From the NCBI GenBank assembly GCA_036365455.1, contig JAWQUS010000008.1:21063501-21127500 (forward strand): DNA of 64,000 nucleotides, read 5' to 3'. Each line of letters starts with the position of its first letter. Positions within the stretch are counted from its first letter, which is position 1. Positions 35,401 through 49,700 of this stretch are shown one piece after another. This DNA comes from Macrosoma leucophasiata (lineage: Eukaryota > Arthropoda > Insecta > Lepidoptera > Hedylidae). The position numbers and the translations under genes were made by a program. Under the pieces are notes generated by a model. That model was not told where the DNA came from, made no database searches, and saw only the letters and a program-made list of their open reading frames with translations.

Positions 35401-38400
35401 ATGTTCTACAGTATTCAGGTGCCTTTGTTCAGCTGTGGACGTCTTTTTGCTGAAATGATGACGATGATGAGATCTCCAGTGCATTACTTAATATTCTTGC
35501 CGCTAAACGGTAGTGTTCAGCGCTATAGTTTTCTTGTCAGTTAGTGTATGGTCCGGTTTATTCCGGTAGTTTAGGTTTCAGGAATGGCAACATTTCTAAC
35601 TTGAAATCTCTGCTTTTATTGCTCATTTTTGTGTAGATGTCTTTAGGCTGCAGTCATCACTTTAACAATGTTAATGTGAACTGCATGCTTGTTTGTTGCC
35701 AACTTAATAATATAAAAAATGTAAACTTAATAAAATAAAATATATTTAATTTTATTGGCAACAGGAATCGCGTACTTCTTTGTTTCTTTCGTGACATAGA
35801 AAAAAAGATGTGTGAGGCACATGTATGTACATGTTTTTGCTTAAAATTGTCTGCGCGTCATTAGTCATATTATTGTTAGGGCCATACTCAATTTGTTTTT
35901 CTATTTTTACAGTTTCATGCAGCGAGTATGAATTCCAGTGTCGCGATGGAACATGTATTGACAAACGATATTATTGCGATAATAGGAGGAATTGCCCTGA
36001 TAACTCTGATGAAGACAGTTGTCCCCTTGTTACTTCATCTCCTCCGATAAGTAAGTACATGGATACTTACTTTACTTTAGTTTTTACTGTCATGTGACAG
36101 TTGAAATTTTTGGAAAAAATAATAATTAACTTGTCTAATTTTATGTGTGTTCACCGACTGCTCCGTTAGTTGTAAACATATTTAGTGAATGCCGAGAATT
36201 TCATCGTTATGCCAACAATTAATGTTAAAGCCATTGCTTTGTGTTTATTGCGGACAGATAGATAGATTGCAGACGCTGCCGGAGGCTTTGTTTTATAACA
36301 TGTATCGATATATAAACGTAGTGAGCATAGATTGGAAAAGCATTAGATCTGTCATCGACTAAGCTACAGTATCTAACGGAGGTTTAATCGGGTTGTAATA
36401 TATTATGTCATACCTTCGGCAGCAACGCTCTAAATTCAGTTCGCTCTAAGTTTGGTTGCAAAGGGCCAGTCTATCAAATATCTACCAAAAAGTCCGGGAT
36501 ACCATATGTCCAACTACTACGTTTATGCCACTATAACTACTCTTTTGTATTTGAGAAGTCGATAAAAATGCCGACAAATATTAAAAGCTAAATATTTTTT
36601 TATTGGAAAAAAAATTGTTACTCTAACTATCCGAAAGTGTTCGAAATTATTATTAATTTGACTTGCACTTTGAACTTTCGTCTTAAACAACATGTCGGGG
36701 ATTTATATTCTTTACTTTTGGCGTACCGCAAATCGAGACGTGCCAACGATACGATACTAAAATAAACAACTCACCCAATATGGCTGACGAGAGTAGTAGA
36801 CTGTCACCCTCCATTCAGCCATGCAAGGATGAAGCGCCTAGGATGCTGGAACCGGATGGGCGGCGGACAGAGATCAATAGAGCAGGTTGGAGGAGGCGTT
36901 TGTCCAACATTGGACAATCCTATAGTTCTTCGGAACAAAGGAGAAGAACTCCAACATAGAACAAACTCAGTGTGGCTCAAAAATAAAATTAAGTCTCATA
37001 CAAACAGTTATCTACAGATATAGATGATATAAACGCCTATAGCGTGTGAATACATTCCAATCTTTAGCTATTCGACTTAGATGAAAAAAACATCTCAGTA
37101 AACTACTTCTCAAAATAACATAAAAAAAAATTGTCAATTAAAGCGGGTTGCTTCACCTCCGTTCCATAAGTGTTTTCTGTGTGACTGTAAAGTTGAATTT
37201 TCTTTTATTTTTAAAGAAAAAATTCACAAGCATGTGTTAATGCGAAATAATATAAAACAATTGAATTTTCTTTTTCGAAATATATGTATAATAATGGACG
37301 AATCCAATCATAATGGTGTCCACATGTAAGGATAAGTACCCAAGTTTTATGAATGTCGGATATTTATATTTATAAATGATTGCACATTGTTACATAAAAT
37401 AATTTACTTTTATGTTTGTTGAAGGTCACTTAGCAAGTTCACGTGATGACATATGAATACTTTTCAAGTTCATCCCCATGTGCAAGCATATATGTGAAAA
37501 ATTCTGTAAGATTTACGAAAGCGAACGGTTATTGTAAGGCGAGCGTAGATTTTCGAACACACCTTTTGCGATCGCATGGTGTAGTAGACTAGCCGTCTCG
37601 AGACGAGCTGCCTATACAGGGTTACCTGAAATAAAGACATCAACTCTTGCAAGCAGCCTCTGTACATTAATCCCAACGACACTTATGTTCTAAGTCTTTT
37701 TAAAAATCTTGATATATAACACAAAAGAAAAAATGTTTCCAAAAGTTCTTAGAGCATCGCCGCTGCATAATCCTGCAACCCCGCGCCCCGCACCCCGCGC
37801 CCTGCACCCCGTTGCACGTGGCGATATTTGGCCTACGCAAAGTCCGTGGCATACCTTCGCCCAGAGTAAATGCCAGCTCGGTGGCAAAAAATACATTTTG
37901 TATGAGAAAACTTCTTTAAAATTATTACTTGATTTTAAAAATCGTAGAACAATAGACACTTCAGATATTCCAGCTGTGTAATATTGTCTATAAAATATAC
38001 TAAGTGCCTCGCAATCATCAAATCACGAAAATAATTTCAATATTCAATGGTTCAAATATTTAAGTTTTTATAAAACTTATTCTGAAGACATATTTATTTT
38101 AATAGAACTTGCTATCATCAAAATTTTATATAGTTTCCCTCCGAGGTCATTTATATAACACTTGTATACATAAGCGTTGACAGAGGCCAGAAGTCTGTTA
38201 AAAATAGCACTATTTGTATCAAATTTCACTCATATTTGCCATACCGCCAACCGATGACCAGAGTGAATATTGTAATTGCCCTTAATCGCATATGTTTTAT
38301 GTGTCCCTCCATAGCGCTCTTAGCCGATTGCCCGGTGAAGCAGACTAGTGCCGTCTTGAGACGAGCCGCCTAAATGAGTCTATTCCAAAAAAAAAAAACT

Positions 38401-41400
38401 AACGGGTTGCACACCGGTTGACCCAGCAGAAGTGAAAACTTGAAATTTAACGTTGTGCATTTACCACGCATTAACCACGCGGTAGAAATATAAAATATAT
38501 AATAGGATTCTTCCTCCCTACTACAAGACTACTAGACTAGCCTTCCACCTTACGAAATTTCGATCAGGTCACGTGTCCTGACGCGTGTTTAACACTTTTT
38601 ACCTATCACTAAAAGTGCACAACGCCGCTAAAGAAGTTTTCAATTAAAAATGGAAATAACCTACCCTCTCAGATCGTCGGTTGGCGACGCGTTTACCGGG
38701 ATATAACACCACATGCGACATTTTCAGTATTATTCTTTGGATTTATTTAGAAGGTAAAAACGCTAAAGAAATGTACTTTACTTCTCGTGATCAGCAAACG
38801 CAGTGTCACTCGTTTTGTTCCATCTTTACACAAGTATCCGTGATAGTTATGATAGAGATATTGATAATGATAATGTTAGTAATATGAATCTGAACTATTT
38901 CAGACCTTTAGATTTTTGAATCGCTTGAACTAAATACCATCGTGACCTAGCTAAGTGGGCTATTCGCCTAGCTTAGGGGTGCCACCCGTATTTTTGTAAT
39001 ATATATAATTAATATTGTAAGTACCGGCCATACAATATTTTAATTGACAGTACTATGTTTTAAAGAAAATGATAATATATGCCACGACAAAAGCGTTATT
39101 TTCATTGTTGATTCAATAATATATTTAAATGTCACAGATGTCCACTCAGATAAATAACGCAGTATTGTTTTATACAAAAGTATTGCTAAATATTATGTAT
39201 AATTTCTATAAAATGTACAATCAAAGATTTTAAAAGAGTTTTATTGATAATACACACGCTTTTGAATGAAAATCGCTTCAACCATTGTAAGTGGGTGGAG
39301 TCAATCGTGGCGCGAAAACAAGGCGCGAGGCATACACACCTGAATTCACCTGATTAATGTTTGGTCGCGTCACAAAACGTCACAAAAATGGCGTACACGA
39401 GTATAAAGACGTGATTATACTACAAAATCGAGATGACCGCCGTATTCCGTGCAAATGATTCAACTTAAAAAATGTACAAAATTATGACTGATACTGGTGA
39501 TAAATAATGCTACTGAGTGATTTAGTATGCTTAACTGCAACACTGAGCACTTTAGCATTTTTTATGGTTCTTACTCACTAAGTTTAACTGCAGGGGGCGA
39601 ATGCACAATGAGTAAATGATTCTTCGGTCACCTGACCGTCCGCGAGTTGAAAAAAACGCTTAGCAGCCGGTGCATATTGTCAATCTTACTCTTCTTAAAT
39701 CTTTGTGTACAATATTCAAACAAAAAAAAAGGTGACAACCCTGGTAGCTATTGGTTTTTTGGCAGCACACAGCACTATCACGCTTTTAGTGAAGTGAAAT
39801 TGTACACAAGTTATTGATCACTAGATAAAAATTGCACATAATATTCGTATGTTACACAAAGCACTAATACTTTATTGCAATATGTGAAGAATCTGCAACG
39901 CTTGTCGCATTATTATTAATTTGACGCAATGAGGTTAGATGGTACATGTGTCAAACTTTTTTATGTTTAATGGGGTACCCGCTTTTTTTACTTACAATCT
40001 TTACTATGTCTAAAATTGCTAGATGTATAGTTTTGGCCAAATACGCTTGCTAGTCTGACGCTACCAAGCGTTAGGGTTTGCAAGATAGGATTCCCCAAAT
40101 TTCGAGGAAATTGAACTCTGTTATCGATTTTGTGGGGACTGAATTTTCTTTGTGAGCGGTTCACTGCGAGCGGTTTGTAGCCTTAAGCATTGCAGATATT
40201 TCCAACTTCATCTTAGATATACGCTGTCATAATTTAAATTATTCCAATGAAAAGGTAAAAGAACGAAAATAAAAGACGAAAAAAAATGTGTACTGTCAGC
40301 ATATGCAACAAGTGATTAATATCCAATGTTAACTGAATACTAACTACAGCACGATCTATGGCGAAGGCTGCGTCTTCGGCGACGCGGGCGAGCTCGTGCC
40401 ATCATACAGAGTTTACTTGCGAAGAAGGTCGCTGCATACCGCTGTTGAGGCGTTGCGACAATTTCTATGACTGCTCAGACTTCTCCGACGAACAAAACTG
40501 TCTGAGTTCCGGTATACACGTTCTTAACAAACACTTTATAATGGAATGCTGAATGCGTGTTGCCAAATTCAAAGTGTGCTATATTCCTCCATATTATTTT
40601 TGTCCATGTAGATAATTGTATCTTTTACTGTTAAAAGAGATGTTTCAAAAAATGGATGGGGTCAGTGCTCACTCTGTGTACAGTGCCTACAATAATTGTT
40701 AAACTTACAGCTATTTAAAATTACATGTCCAATACATCGAAAAAATAAAATTGGGGGACCATCACTCTTACCACTCAGGGATATACCATAATGATCGGTT
40801 CAGCCGTTTCAGAGGAGTATTGTTACAAACACTGTGACACGAGAATTTTATATATTAGATAGATAGATGTCGTTTTGGTACATCAATAACCCCCCAATCC
40901 TAAACTTGGTATAAGTCATTTTGTAATTATGAAAAATAGTTGGTAAAAAATAACGTTTTGAAATTTGATATATTAGCTTTTCTTTGGCATACTGTGTACA
41001 TTGAGTGGGTACAGAATCATACAACTCCTTTTCGTTGGGGTTCCCTAATATTATGACAGAAATTTAATACTGCTTAAAAATGTGATGGCCAAGACCATAG
41101 TGTTGCTTTACAGCCCCTCGAAGTAGCCTCCTGTTTACGTATATTTTGTTTTGGTTGCGTTTATAAATCTTCTTGGTTATGTCAAATCTATGTCGGAGTT
41201 GTTAATTATCAATATTAACGGTGGTCTTATACTGGTAGACGTTTTTTAGTAACGTAGACTTAGATTTAAGTAACAATAAATACATTTTTACAACACTTAC
41301 CTGATTTATATCTTTGATCTTGGGTTGCACCAAGATATTTGTTAAAGTAAAAGTTATTGTAACATTTCACATCCTTCTCTAACTTAAAGAAATCTGATAA

Positions 41401-44400
41401 AGTTAGAGAAGGATGTGAAATGTTGCAATAACTTTAACAAATATCGTGGTGCAACCTAGGCTTAAAAACATTGGTTGCCTCTTAAAGTTGGTTTACGGTC
41501 GATAATTTTACGTGATAACGTAAGTCCATCGCTAAGGCCGATCGTGCTATCGTTCGTTCCCCGCTCTCGCTTGCACGCTCGGCTCACGGATTTATAAGAG
41601 ATTATCACGTCAAAAAAACATTTTACACCAAAATTTGAATTCTCTACGGCCTCCAGTTATCTATTCGTAAATTGGAGTTTTGCATTACGGTAGAAGATTA
41701 ACTAACCGACTTCATTCGCGTCCTCATTGCTTTTAACATAAAAAGTTCGTTATAACATATACGTCTGAAATTTCGTCACAGTTTGGTCGAAAAGCGGAAC
41801 GTTACTAATAAAGTATATAGTTATTTCATAGATATAATTATTAGAAGGTATTGATGATAGTTTCATGACACATTCGCCACCAATATAAGAACACCGTTGA
41901 TCTGTACCTTACCTACAAAATGACGTTCATGAAATGGTACCATTTAACAATTTATCAAAGTTAGGTATATCCGATTCACATTGTCTGCTCTGGGAGGGTC
42001 TAAAATCTCCCTCTCTCCCCTCTCTACCCTTTTCTCTCTTTTTATCTCTCTGATCACTGTAAAGTAAAGGTAAGGTACAATATTTTTGTACACTTTTTTA
42101 ATTGCACTTTTGCACCTAAGTATTTAAATTTGAAAATTGAAAGTAGAAAAAGTAGCTGTCTTTAGATTTTTATTTATATTATATTTTAAGTGATATTATA
42201 GAAGCAGTTGTTTGGCTTTAATTTCAAACTTAGTACGTTCGGTTTTTCACAATGATTATGATGAGAAAATATAAAACAAAACATTGTACCTGTTTTACAA
42301 ACCTGTGCAGTTGTTTACTTATTTTGTTGAATAATTACATTTGCAAAACTTAACCACGAGAGAATAGAATACTTATCTACTGTATAGTATATGAATAAGT
42401 CGTATTATAGCTATATATTATAAGATTAATTTTATCTTTATGTTATAATATAAAATAATATTTAACTATTGTGAAAAACCGAATGATGTAGTCAAAGTGA
42501 AAATGTTTTTATTTTTGTTAAGATAGACGGGTTCGTTCGATATCTTTTTCTCAGAAATTATTAATCACTTAAGCTCTTCGGCTCTACCCCCTACTTAATC
42601 GCTTTTGTTACATAGTTATATCTATCAATGGGCGGTATGGAAGAAAAAAAATAAGATGATAAATGTACTTAGTCATACCTAATTGTCATTGAATCGCTCC
42701 CTTGTCTTGCTCTAACCAATGCTCACGCCAATGTTAGAGCAAGACTGCGAAGCGATTCTATCTCGATCCAATGACAATTAGGTACTACTAAATATGTCAC
42801 GAGAATGATTAAGTTGGGTGGACGAACCGCTGAGTTGCCAATTTAAATAGTTATTTGTTTTCTTTTTATACTGCTAGTGACTGTTGTAGGCATCGTTCTA
42901 GTGATCGATGTTTTACATAAAAAATCTTAGTGCACTAATAGCAACGTTGTCCTTTGCATGATTACATAGTTTTAACATGCATATATATGTATCAATATAT
43001 CAGAAAAAATACTTTTTAATGGAAACAGATTCTGCAGTAAGTATGGTATGAGACTGGTCGTCACATAAGTATCTTTCGTGTGTTATTAGCACTAGTCAAG
43101 AATCTGTCAATCAGTAAAATTAAAAAAAAAAATACGTAACGTAACGTCCTGATTCATAAACGTTGATTTAAAAAGGTATAGTTATTATGTCTGTACCGTC
43201 GTACTTTGTCTTAGTAAATTGAATTGTTCATTGGGTTACATGGAAAAAGGTAATCTACGTTTTTTTAAATAATGTAAGTATATTTTATGCATTAAATTTT
43301 TAAGCGTTGTGAAAACGGTCCGTGCGTAGAATCCTACCGATGCTGTGACCGACGCGTCCATTGTCCCTATGACAACAGCGAACTCGACCACAGATATAAG
43401 TATTGAAATAGATAACGTTACTTCGCGTATGAAAGTATGAAAACCAAGGTGCCACCAACCAACCACTTTTCTTTACCTTCAGTGACGTAAGAAGATCGAC
43501 GCAGTTATTATAAGTTTTTGATCTTTATTCTGTAAAACACAAGAATAGACGAACGTAGGTATTATAACATTATTACATGCCTGCAATCTTCAAAAGGGTA
43601 AACAGAGGTAAATGCAAGTATTTGCATAGTGCGAACATATACGATATAATATTATCTCTATGACACTGTTTGCTTGTTTTGAAAATAAGATTTAACAGTA
43701 ATACATATTAACCGTAACATGAAGCAAAGTGACGAGTGACGCACTACACAGTGTCAAGTTTAAATCCTTTGAATGTTATTATATTACTCGAAAAGTAGTT
43801 AATAAGAGTTACTACTCTTTGTTGTTACCGGGTTGGTGGAGGCAATGCGGGTTGGTGGAGATTAAAGGAGATTATTACTTATTATTATTTGTTCATTTAC
43901 TCTACTGAGTAATAACTCTAATAAGTAATAATCTCCTTTAATCTCTACCAACCCGCATTGCCTCCACCAACCCGCATTGGAGCAGCGTGGTGGAGAAAGC
44001 TCCAGACCTCCCCCCAAGAAGGGCAGAGACTCGTGCCCAGCAGTGGGATGTATCAAGGGTTGCCATTATTATTATATAAAAATCTCCCTTGTTATACGCG
44101 AAGTACAATGTACTTGCGTTATCTACTTCAATATTATGTCTGACGTACGTAAACTCAAAAACAATGACATGATCGTACTTTAAAATCTAAAATGTAACTG
44201 CTTATTCAAAAAACTAAACCGCGATTTATGATGCGCTCTATAATTTGTTGGTCATACACCTCGTACATAATGTTTCTAGTAAATTTATAATCATATTTCA
44301 CAGAAATGATTCATTGTAGGAATTACAAAAGTCTCAGTTACTATACTGCTACAAAAGTGTCATCTACTATGTTTTACGTAGTCGGTATAAACAGAATCAA

Positions 44401-46692
44401 AATAAGTTTAAGTTAATAAATAACCAACGTCTGTCATTCTTAGTATCATCTATTTTTCGATAGTTCCACGGAAAAGTCGACAAATAAGCACATATTTACT
44501 TTTAAAATTCCGTTTCGATTTGTTTCATGTTCAATGTCGCAACATCTAGTGTTATTTATAATGTTCATGATGTTGAACGCAAAAAAAAGTAAAGAAAAAC
44601 TCATTTCAATTGGTTTTCAATTTGTGCTGACTAGTAACTTTATCAACAGTTACAAAAACGACAGTTGGTCGAAAAATGTTAGATATTGTCAATATTAGTC
44701 CTGCTGAATAAGTTGGATCAATATTTTAAATAGATCTCTCGTTAATAATCTTTGTTTAACATACGATCTTCTTCACCAAGTTTCAGAAGTATTCTACCTC
44801 TAGGAATAACATAGGTGTATTTTATCTAAAGCATATTTTGTTTTTCAGGTACATCATTGTTGAGGCTACGTGTGTATCCCGATTCACAAGAGGTCAGATA
44901 TGGTATGTAGTATTTATTACTTGCTATTGTTTGTTAAGATAATATTTGTAAAAGTATATGTTATATTTTTTCTGTACATCTTACTTAAGAACATGGAAAG
45001 CAGGTAAGCTTTTCGTCTAAGGTGACGGATTGCTTTAATTCATCATAATTTTATGAACATCTAATATGACGTGGTCCTGTCCTCGGAGTGCCGGTAGAAC
45101 GTGGAATAAAATATAACTGCTTGTATTTAATTAAGCTTAAACATTACAGATGCTGATATTATTATGTATGTAACAATGATTAGTTTTGATTTTGACTTTG
45201 ATGATTTTTTAAAATATCGAAACGAGTTATAATTAAGTTGTGTTTCTTTCATGGTGGCGGTACAGCCAATCCGGGTGAGTCAGTGTGCCTAATATACCGG
45301 GTACATACTGGGCGTAACAAAATATATTATATTTATTGTATGGAATGATTTAAAAAATGGGTTGTAATAACACTATTCATTTGGGTTTATCTAACGCATA
45401 AAGTATGCAGATGCTATGAACTGCATTTTTTATGTAACTGTTCTTATTATTTTGTCCGGATTTGAATCTTGAGCTTTATCTTTGATAAATGAGATTAAAT
45501 TGATCTTGTTTTTTATTAAATTGTTTGTAACTACTGAAAATGCTGCGTACCTTAATTTTAATTTTGAATGAAAGTATACCTAAATATATTTTTAAACGAC
45601 GTCTAGTATAACATTGTTGAAATGTCTACTTACTGAAACAATAAAATATTTTCAAAGTTGTCAATTGACATTTTTATACACTTTCGATGCGATGGAATAA
45701 AATATATACCCCCTTATTCATAAACGTATTTTAGCTAAAGTGTTGCTAATCTCTCCTTTGTCTTTTTCTATCCTGCACATTTGACAATGCAACTGACACA
45801 GACAAAGCATTCTATAGCTAAAACGTATCTAAAGTACGTTGATGAATAAGGGGGATAGTCCAGAAACAATGATATGATGCACAGTGCATTCATATACCAA
45901 ATTATTACAGTTAGTAAGTTCTTAATGACTATGCAAATACATATAATGACAGTTCATTAAATTGTAATAAGTGTTGTCATGGACACCTTTATCTCCACAT
46001 TTTATAAGAACAGTTACTGGTCACATTTAATATGATTTGATAATGGAATACTATATAGAGTATACTAAAACAGCACAGATTTTGAGTTACCTTATTTTCC
46101 AAACGTTTGATTACCAGTCACCATGCATGAGAATTCGTTGGTTTTGAGTTTTCATTTAATTTATACCAATTATTTTTTATCTAATAAAATATTAAATAGG
46201 TATACATATATTCTTGTAAACAGATATCATAAATGGCACAGGTAAGTTTACATATCATGGCATACATATCAACATTGGTGTATTATATACATTTATGTTG
46301 TAGTAGGTACAAAACTTTTAAATTTTTAACGTAATAAAAACAAGCCGAACTAAATGTCATGTTTTTTATAAAATAATAAAATTTGAGAAAATATGAATTA
46401 TTGAGATTATATCGATTCACTTGGTATAACCCATACACAGCCCATGTATGTATAAGACGTCAAAAAAAAAAACAAATCCATCGTGTAATATTTAATTTTA
46501 TAAGATTTAATAAAATATAGTAGGTACCTATAAACTCTTATGTTTAGTTTAATATCCTCTAAACATATGTTATGCCTTGTCTGAACAGGTAATTGTAGGT
46601 AAAACACATACTTTTTCGTTTTAACAGCCACATATCTATGAAAAACAAATATATTCCACTGGTTACTTAATAATCTTTGATACACTTTGTTT

Positions 46693-46730
<38 letters not shown>

Positions 46731-49700
46731 TCTCTCAATCTCTTTTTAACTAGAATTTGTTTTTTACCTGGACTTCCTCTTTACGAGAAATTCCTCCTTA
46801 TTAAAGAAAACGTTGAAGCAGTGGGTACATTTATCTCTTTGTTATTATAGGAATTTAGTAAACTTGGAAGTTCTTGAAACTTGGAATATATAAATAAGAG
46901 TAAATATTTTATTGTTATATAAAATATTTACACTTATTTTATAATTAAATATAGAAAATCGAGAAGTACATATTTCTGTATGAAAATATCACTGTTTCCA
47001 ACTCAAGCATGAGCCATCCAGCATGCTCGGGGAAAATTCGGGCTAATGAGACTACTTACACAAAGATTTGTACGTCTAAATTTAATTTTAAATAATTGAA
47101 ATTTGAAAGAAATTACAAAATTAAATGATACAAAAATACGAATCGCAGATAAGTAGTGTCACAAGAATTAATGTGTCAAGTTTGTTATTACCCACAAACG
47201 TACTGAACAAGTTTGCATTAGACGTACATTTTTATACGAAGTAGTCTCGTGTGTGATAGAATTCTTATTAAATTTAATATATTGTATAGGTGGCGATGTA
47301 GTGTTCACTTGTCGTGACGAGGGTGATCTTCGCATCCCAGTGCGTTGGACTCGAGAGGACGGAAGGCCGCTGAGAGCTGGCGTCGACCCGAGAATTGGCC
47401 GTTTGGATATAATCGGAGTTACGGTAAAGTTAATTTTTTATTAGTAAATATAGCAAAAAATTAGACCCGCACAACTGAATTAACACTAAATCCCCCCCCC
47501 CACACACACACACACACACACACGAACGCACGCGCGCATAATTGTGACTAGTTATCCAATTAAAAACTAAATACAGTACCCAACAATAAATATTACAAAT
47601 CGGGCCCACGAAAGAGACAACTTCGTAGAGCGTTATCCTTGCTGCACACTGCCTACGTAAGCAATAATAGTATTGGTCAAAACTTGATCAAAATGGTCGA
47701 CAAATATCATTTATGTCAGGTGCGAAAGAGGTAACGCTCTATTAATCCGAAAGAAACCGAAGTGTTCTTCCTAAGGACGATGTGCAATATTTCTTGTTGG
47801 ATACTGTAAATCATTATAAAGTGAGTGAAATTGAATCTTGAACTGCCAATTATAAGTATGTTCCATTAAGTTAATCATTATTCTAATTATTCAAAAAACT
47901 AATAAAACAAACATTTAAAAATCGCTAGATATAATCAAATAAGTTTTTATCAATATGACGATCTGTACATTGTGTAAAAATTATATAGATTCCTGCCCGA
48001 AGTCAAATTTTTCTTTCCGTTTTTTCTTTAATTTATTATTATATAGAAATTGTAAATTAAAATCACTATGTTATGTATAAAATAAGACATTTAAATATGA
48101 CAATGTGTAAAAATGTAATGTGTATGTATTATTTAAAATTTTTATGAAATTTTGCGGTGCCAGAAAATGGCAACTAAGTATTACTACAACCTATTTTAAG
48201 ACCTTTATGCATCTACTTAGTTAGCAAATAAATGACTATGACTATGACTATTATTTTTAAGTTTTAATATATGATATTCATAACTTAATGTAAAATATTT
48301 AATGCAAAATATTTTAAATACAGAAATCTGACGCCGGTGTATACATTTGTGAACCAACGGGATATCCGGGCTACGAGATAAAAGTGACATTGATAGTCAG
48401 AAATCCCCGTAAGTTTTACATGTAAATATATATAAATAGTATAATGCTATATTTAATTTTTGTTTTTCACAATAATATAAGCGAGTTAAATATATTAAAG
48501 AGTTTTTTAAGAAGAAATGGAATTGAATGAAAACTTGATCCCGTCACCACTGGGCTGGTCTAGTAATACAGTGGTCACAAGTTCATGTTTTTTATGTAAT
48601 GGAAGTGGCAAACAAGCATGCAGTTCACATTGATGTTAAGTGATGACTGCAGCCTATAGACACCCACACAAAGACCAGAGGTCAAAATGCAGATGCGTTA
48701 CTACTACTCCTGAGGCCAAATGGGTTAGGCCTCTGTGCCGGAAATTACAGAGTACATTATCATCTGACCGGAACATGATAGTGCTGAACACTACCATTTA
48801 GCGGCAAGTATATTTGGTAATGCGGTGGTGTCTACGCCCGCGAGCTCCGTCACTGGAGCTCTACCACCAGTAAAATATGTGTGACCGGAATCGTTTTTTC
48901 TTATATTTATAATGAAACAAGTACAAACAATGTTGTTAGAATAATAATATATATTTTTTTTATTTCTTAGCTGCTACCCCAGGACCATCTCATCCAACGA
49001 TGTGTAAAGCTACTGAGGCGACATGCAATAATGGGCAATGTATATCAAAGTCAAAAGTATGCAATGGAGTAATTGACTGCGATGATGAATCTGACGAAGC
49101 TTGCAGTAAGTACAGCAGATTTTAGGACCTGGGTTGTACCAAAATATTCTCTAACTTTTACAAGTTTGTTTTGAAAAATTTTACATTTAACTTAACTGTG
49201 ACAAATATTTTGGGTGCAACTTAACATAATGCAAGGGAGCTGAATCTCGTAATCATCGTTAGGTTCAGTTCAATCCTAAAATATAGTTGAATGGTACCCA
49301 CTATCTAAAGGAAAATAACATAACATTCATTTTTCATCAACATCAAATTGCGTTTATTGTAATGTGAACTATAGAAATAAATTCCGTTTGAAATATTATG
49401 TTAAATACTTCACAGTATAATGCATAAGATCGAAGTTATTCCGTAATGCGGTTTTGAGCAGCATTTTGTCAATATTGTATGTATCTTCACGCCAGGTCCC
49501 TAACGGGGTAGGCAGAGAGTGTAGAGCGCCAGATATCCCGGTTCAGACAAACCTCTCGTGCCTCGTCTACCTTCATCATTCTCTTCATACATGCACGCCG
49601 ATTCCTAAGACTTTTGACCCCACCATCAGACAGAACTCGACCTATTTGGTCATGGTAGGTCAACCTTGGTCTTTCTGGGCCTCTGCAACCATCCACATTC

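Larger units (their letters stand above)
32280..36130 (+). repeat. Tandem duplication unit containing exons 12-14
   Basis: Three exon copies 1,762 and 1,816 bp apart. About 35 bp before and 80-100 bp after each exon also match. Farther out, 32866-32960 matches 34370-34450, and 34680-34915 matches 36210-36440 (ACAGATAGATAGATTGCAGA CGCTGCC). The units therefore overlap in more complex ways than a simple three-fold repeat. Confidence 0.85.
44903..47289. other. Intron between exons 16 and 17
   Basis: 2.4 kb, holding two possible microexons, the 45706 MITE and the TC microsatellite. Nothing else coding was seen. Confidence 0.6.

Noticed and set aside
37690..37981. Opposing ORFs of about 90 codons rich in Pro/Ala or Gly/Arg
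   Set aside because: Produced by the GC-rich island; composition only, no domain.
45001..45008. CAG|GTAAGC as a possible recursive splice (ratchet) site
   Set aside because: No polypyrimidine tract upstream and the intron is short for recursive splicing.
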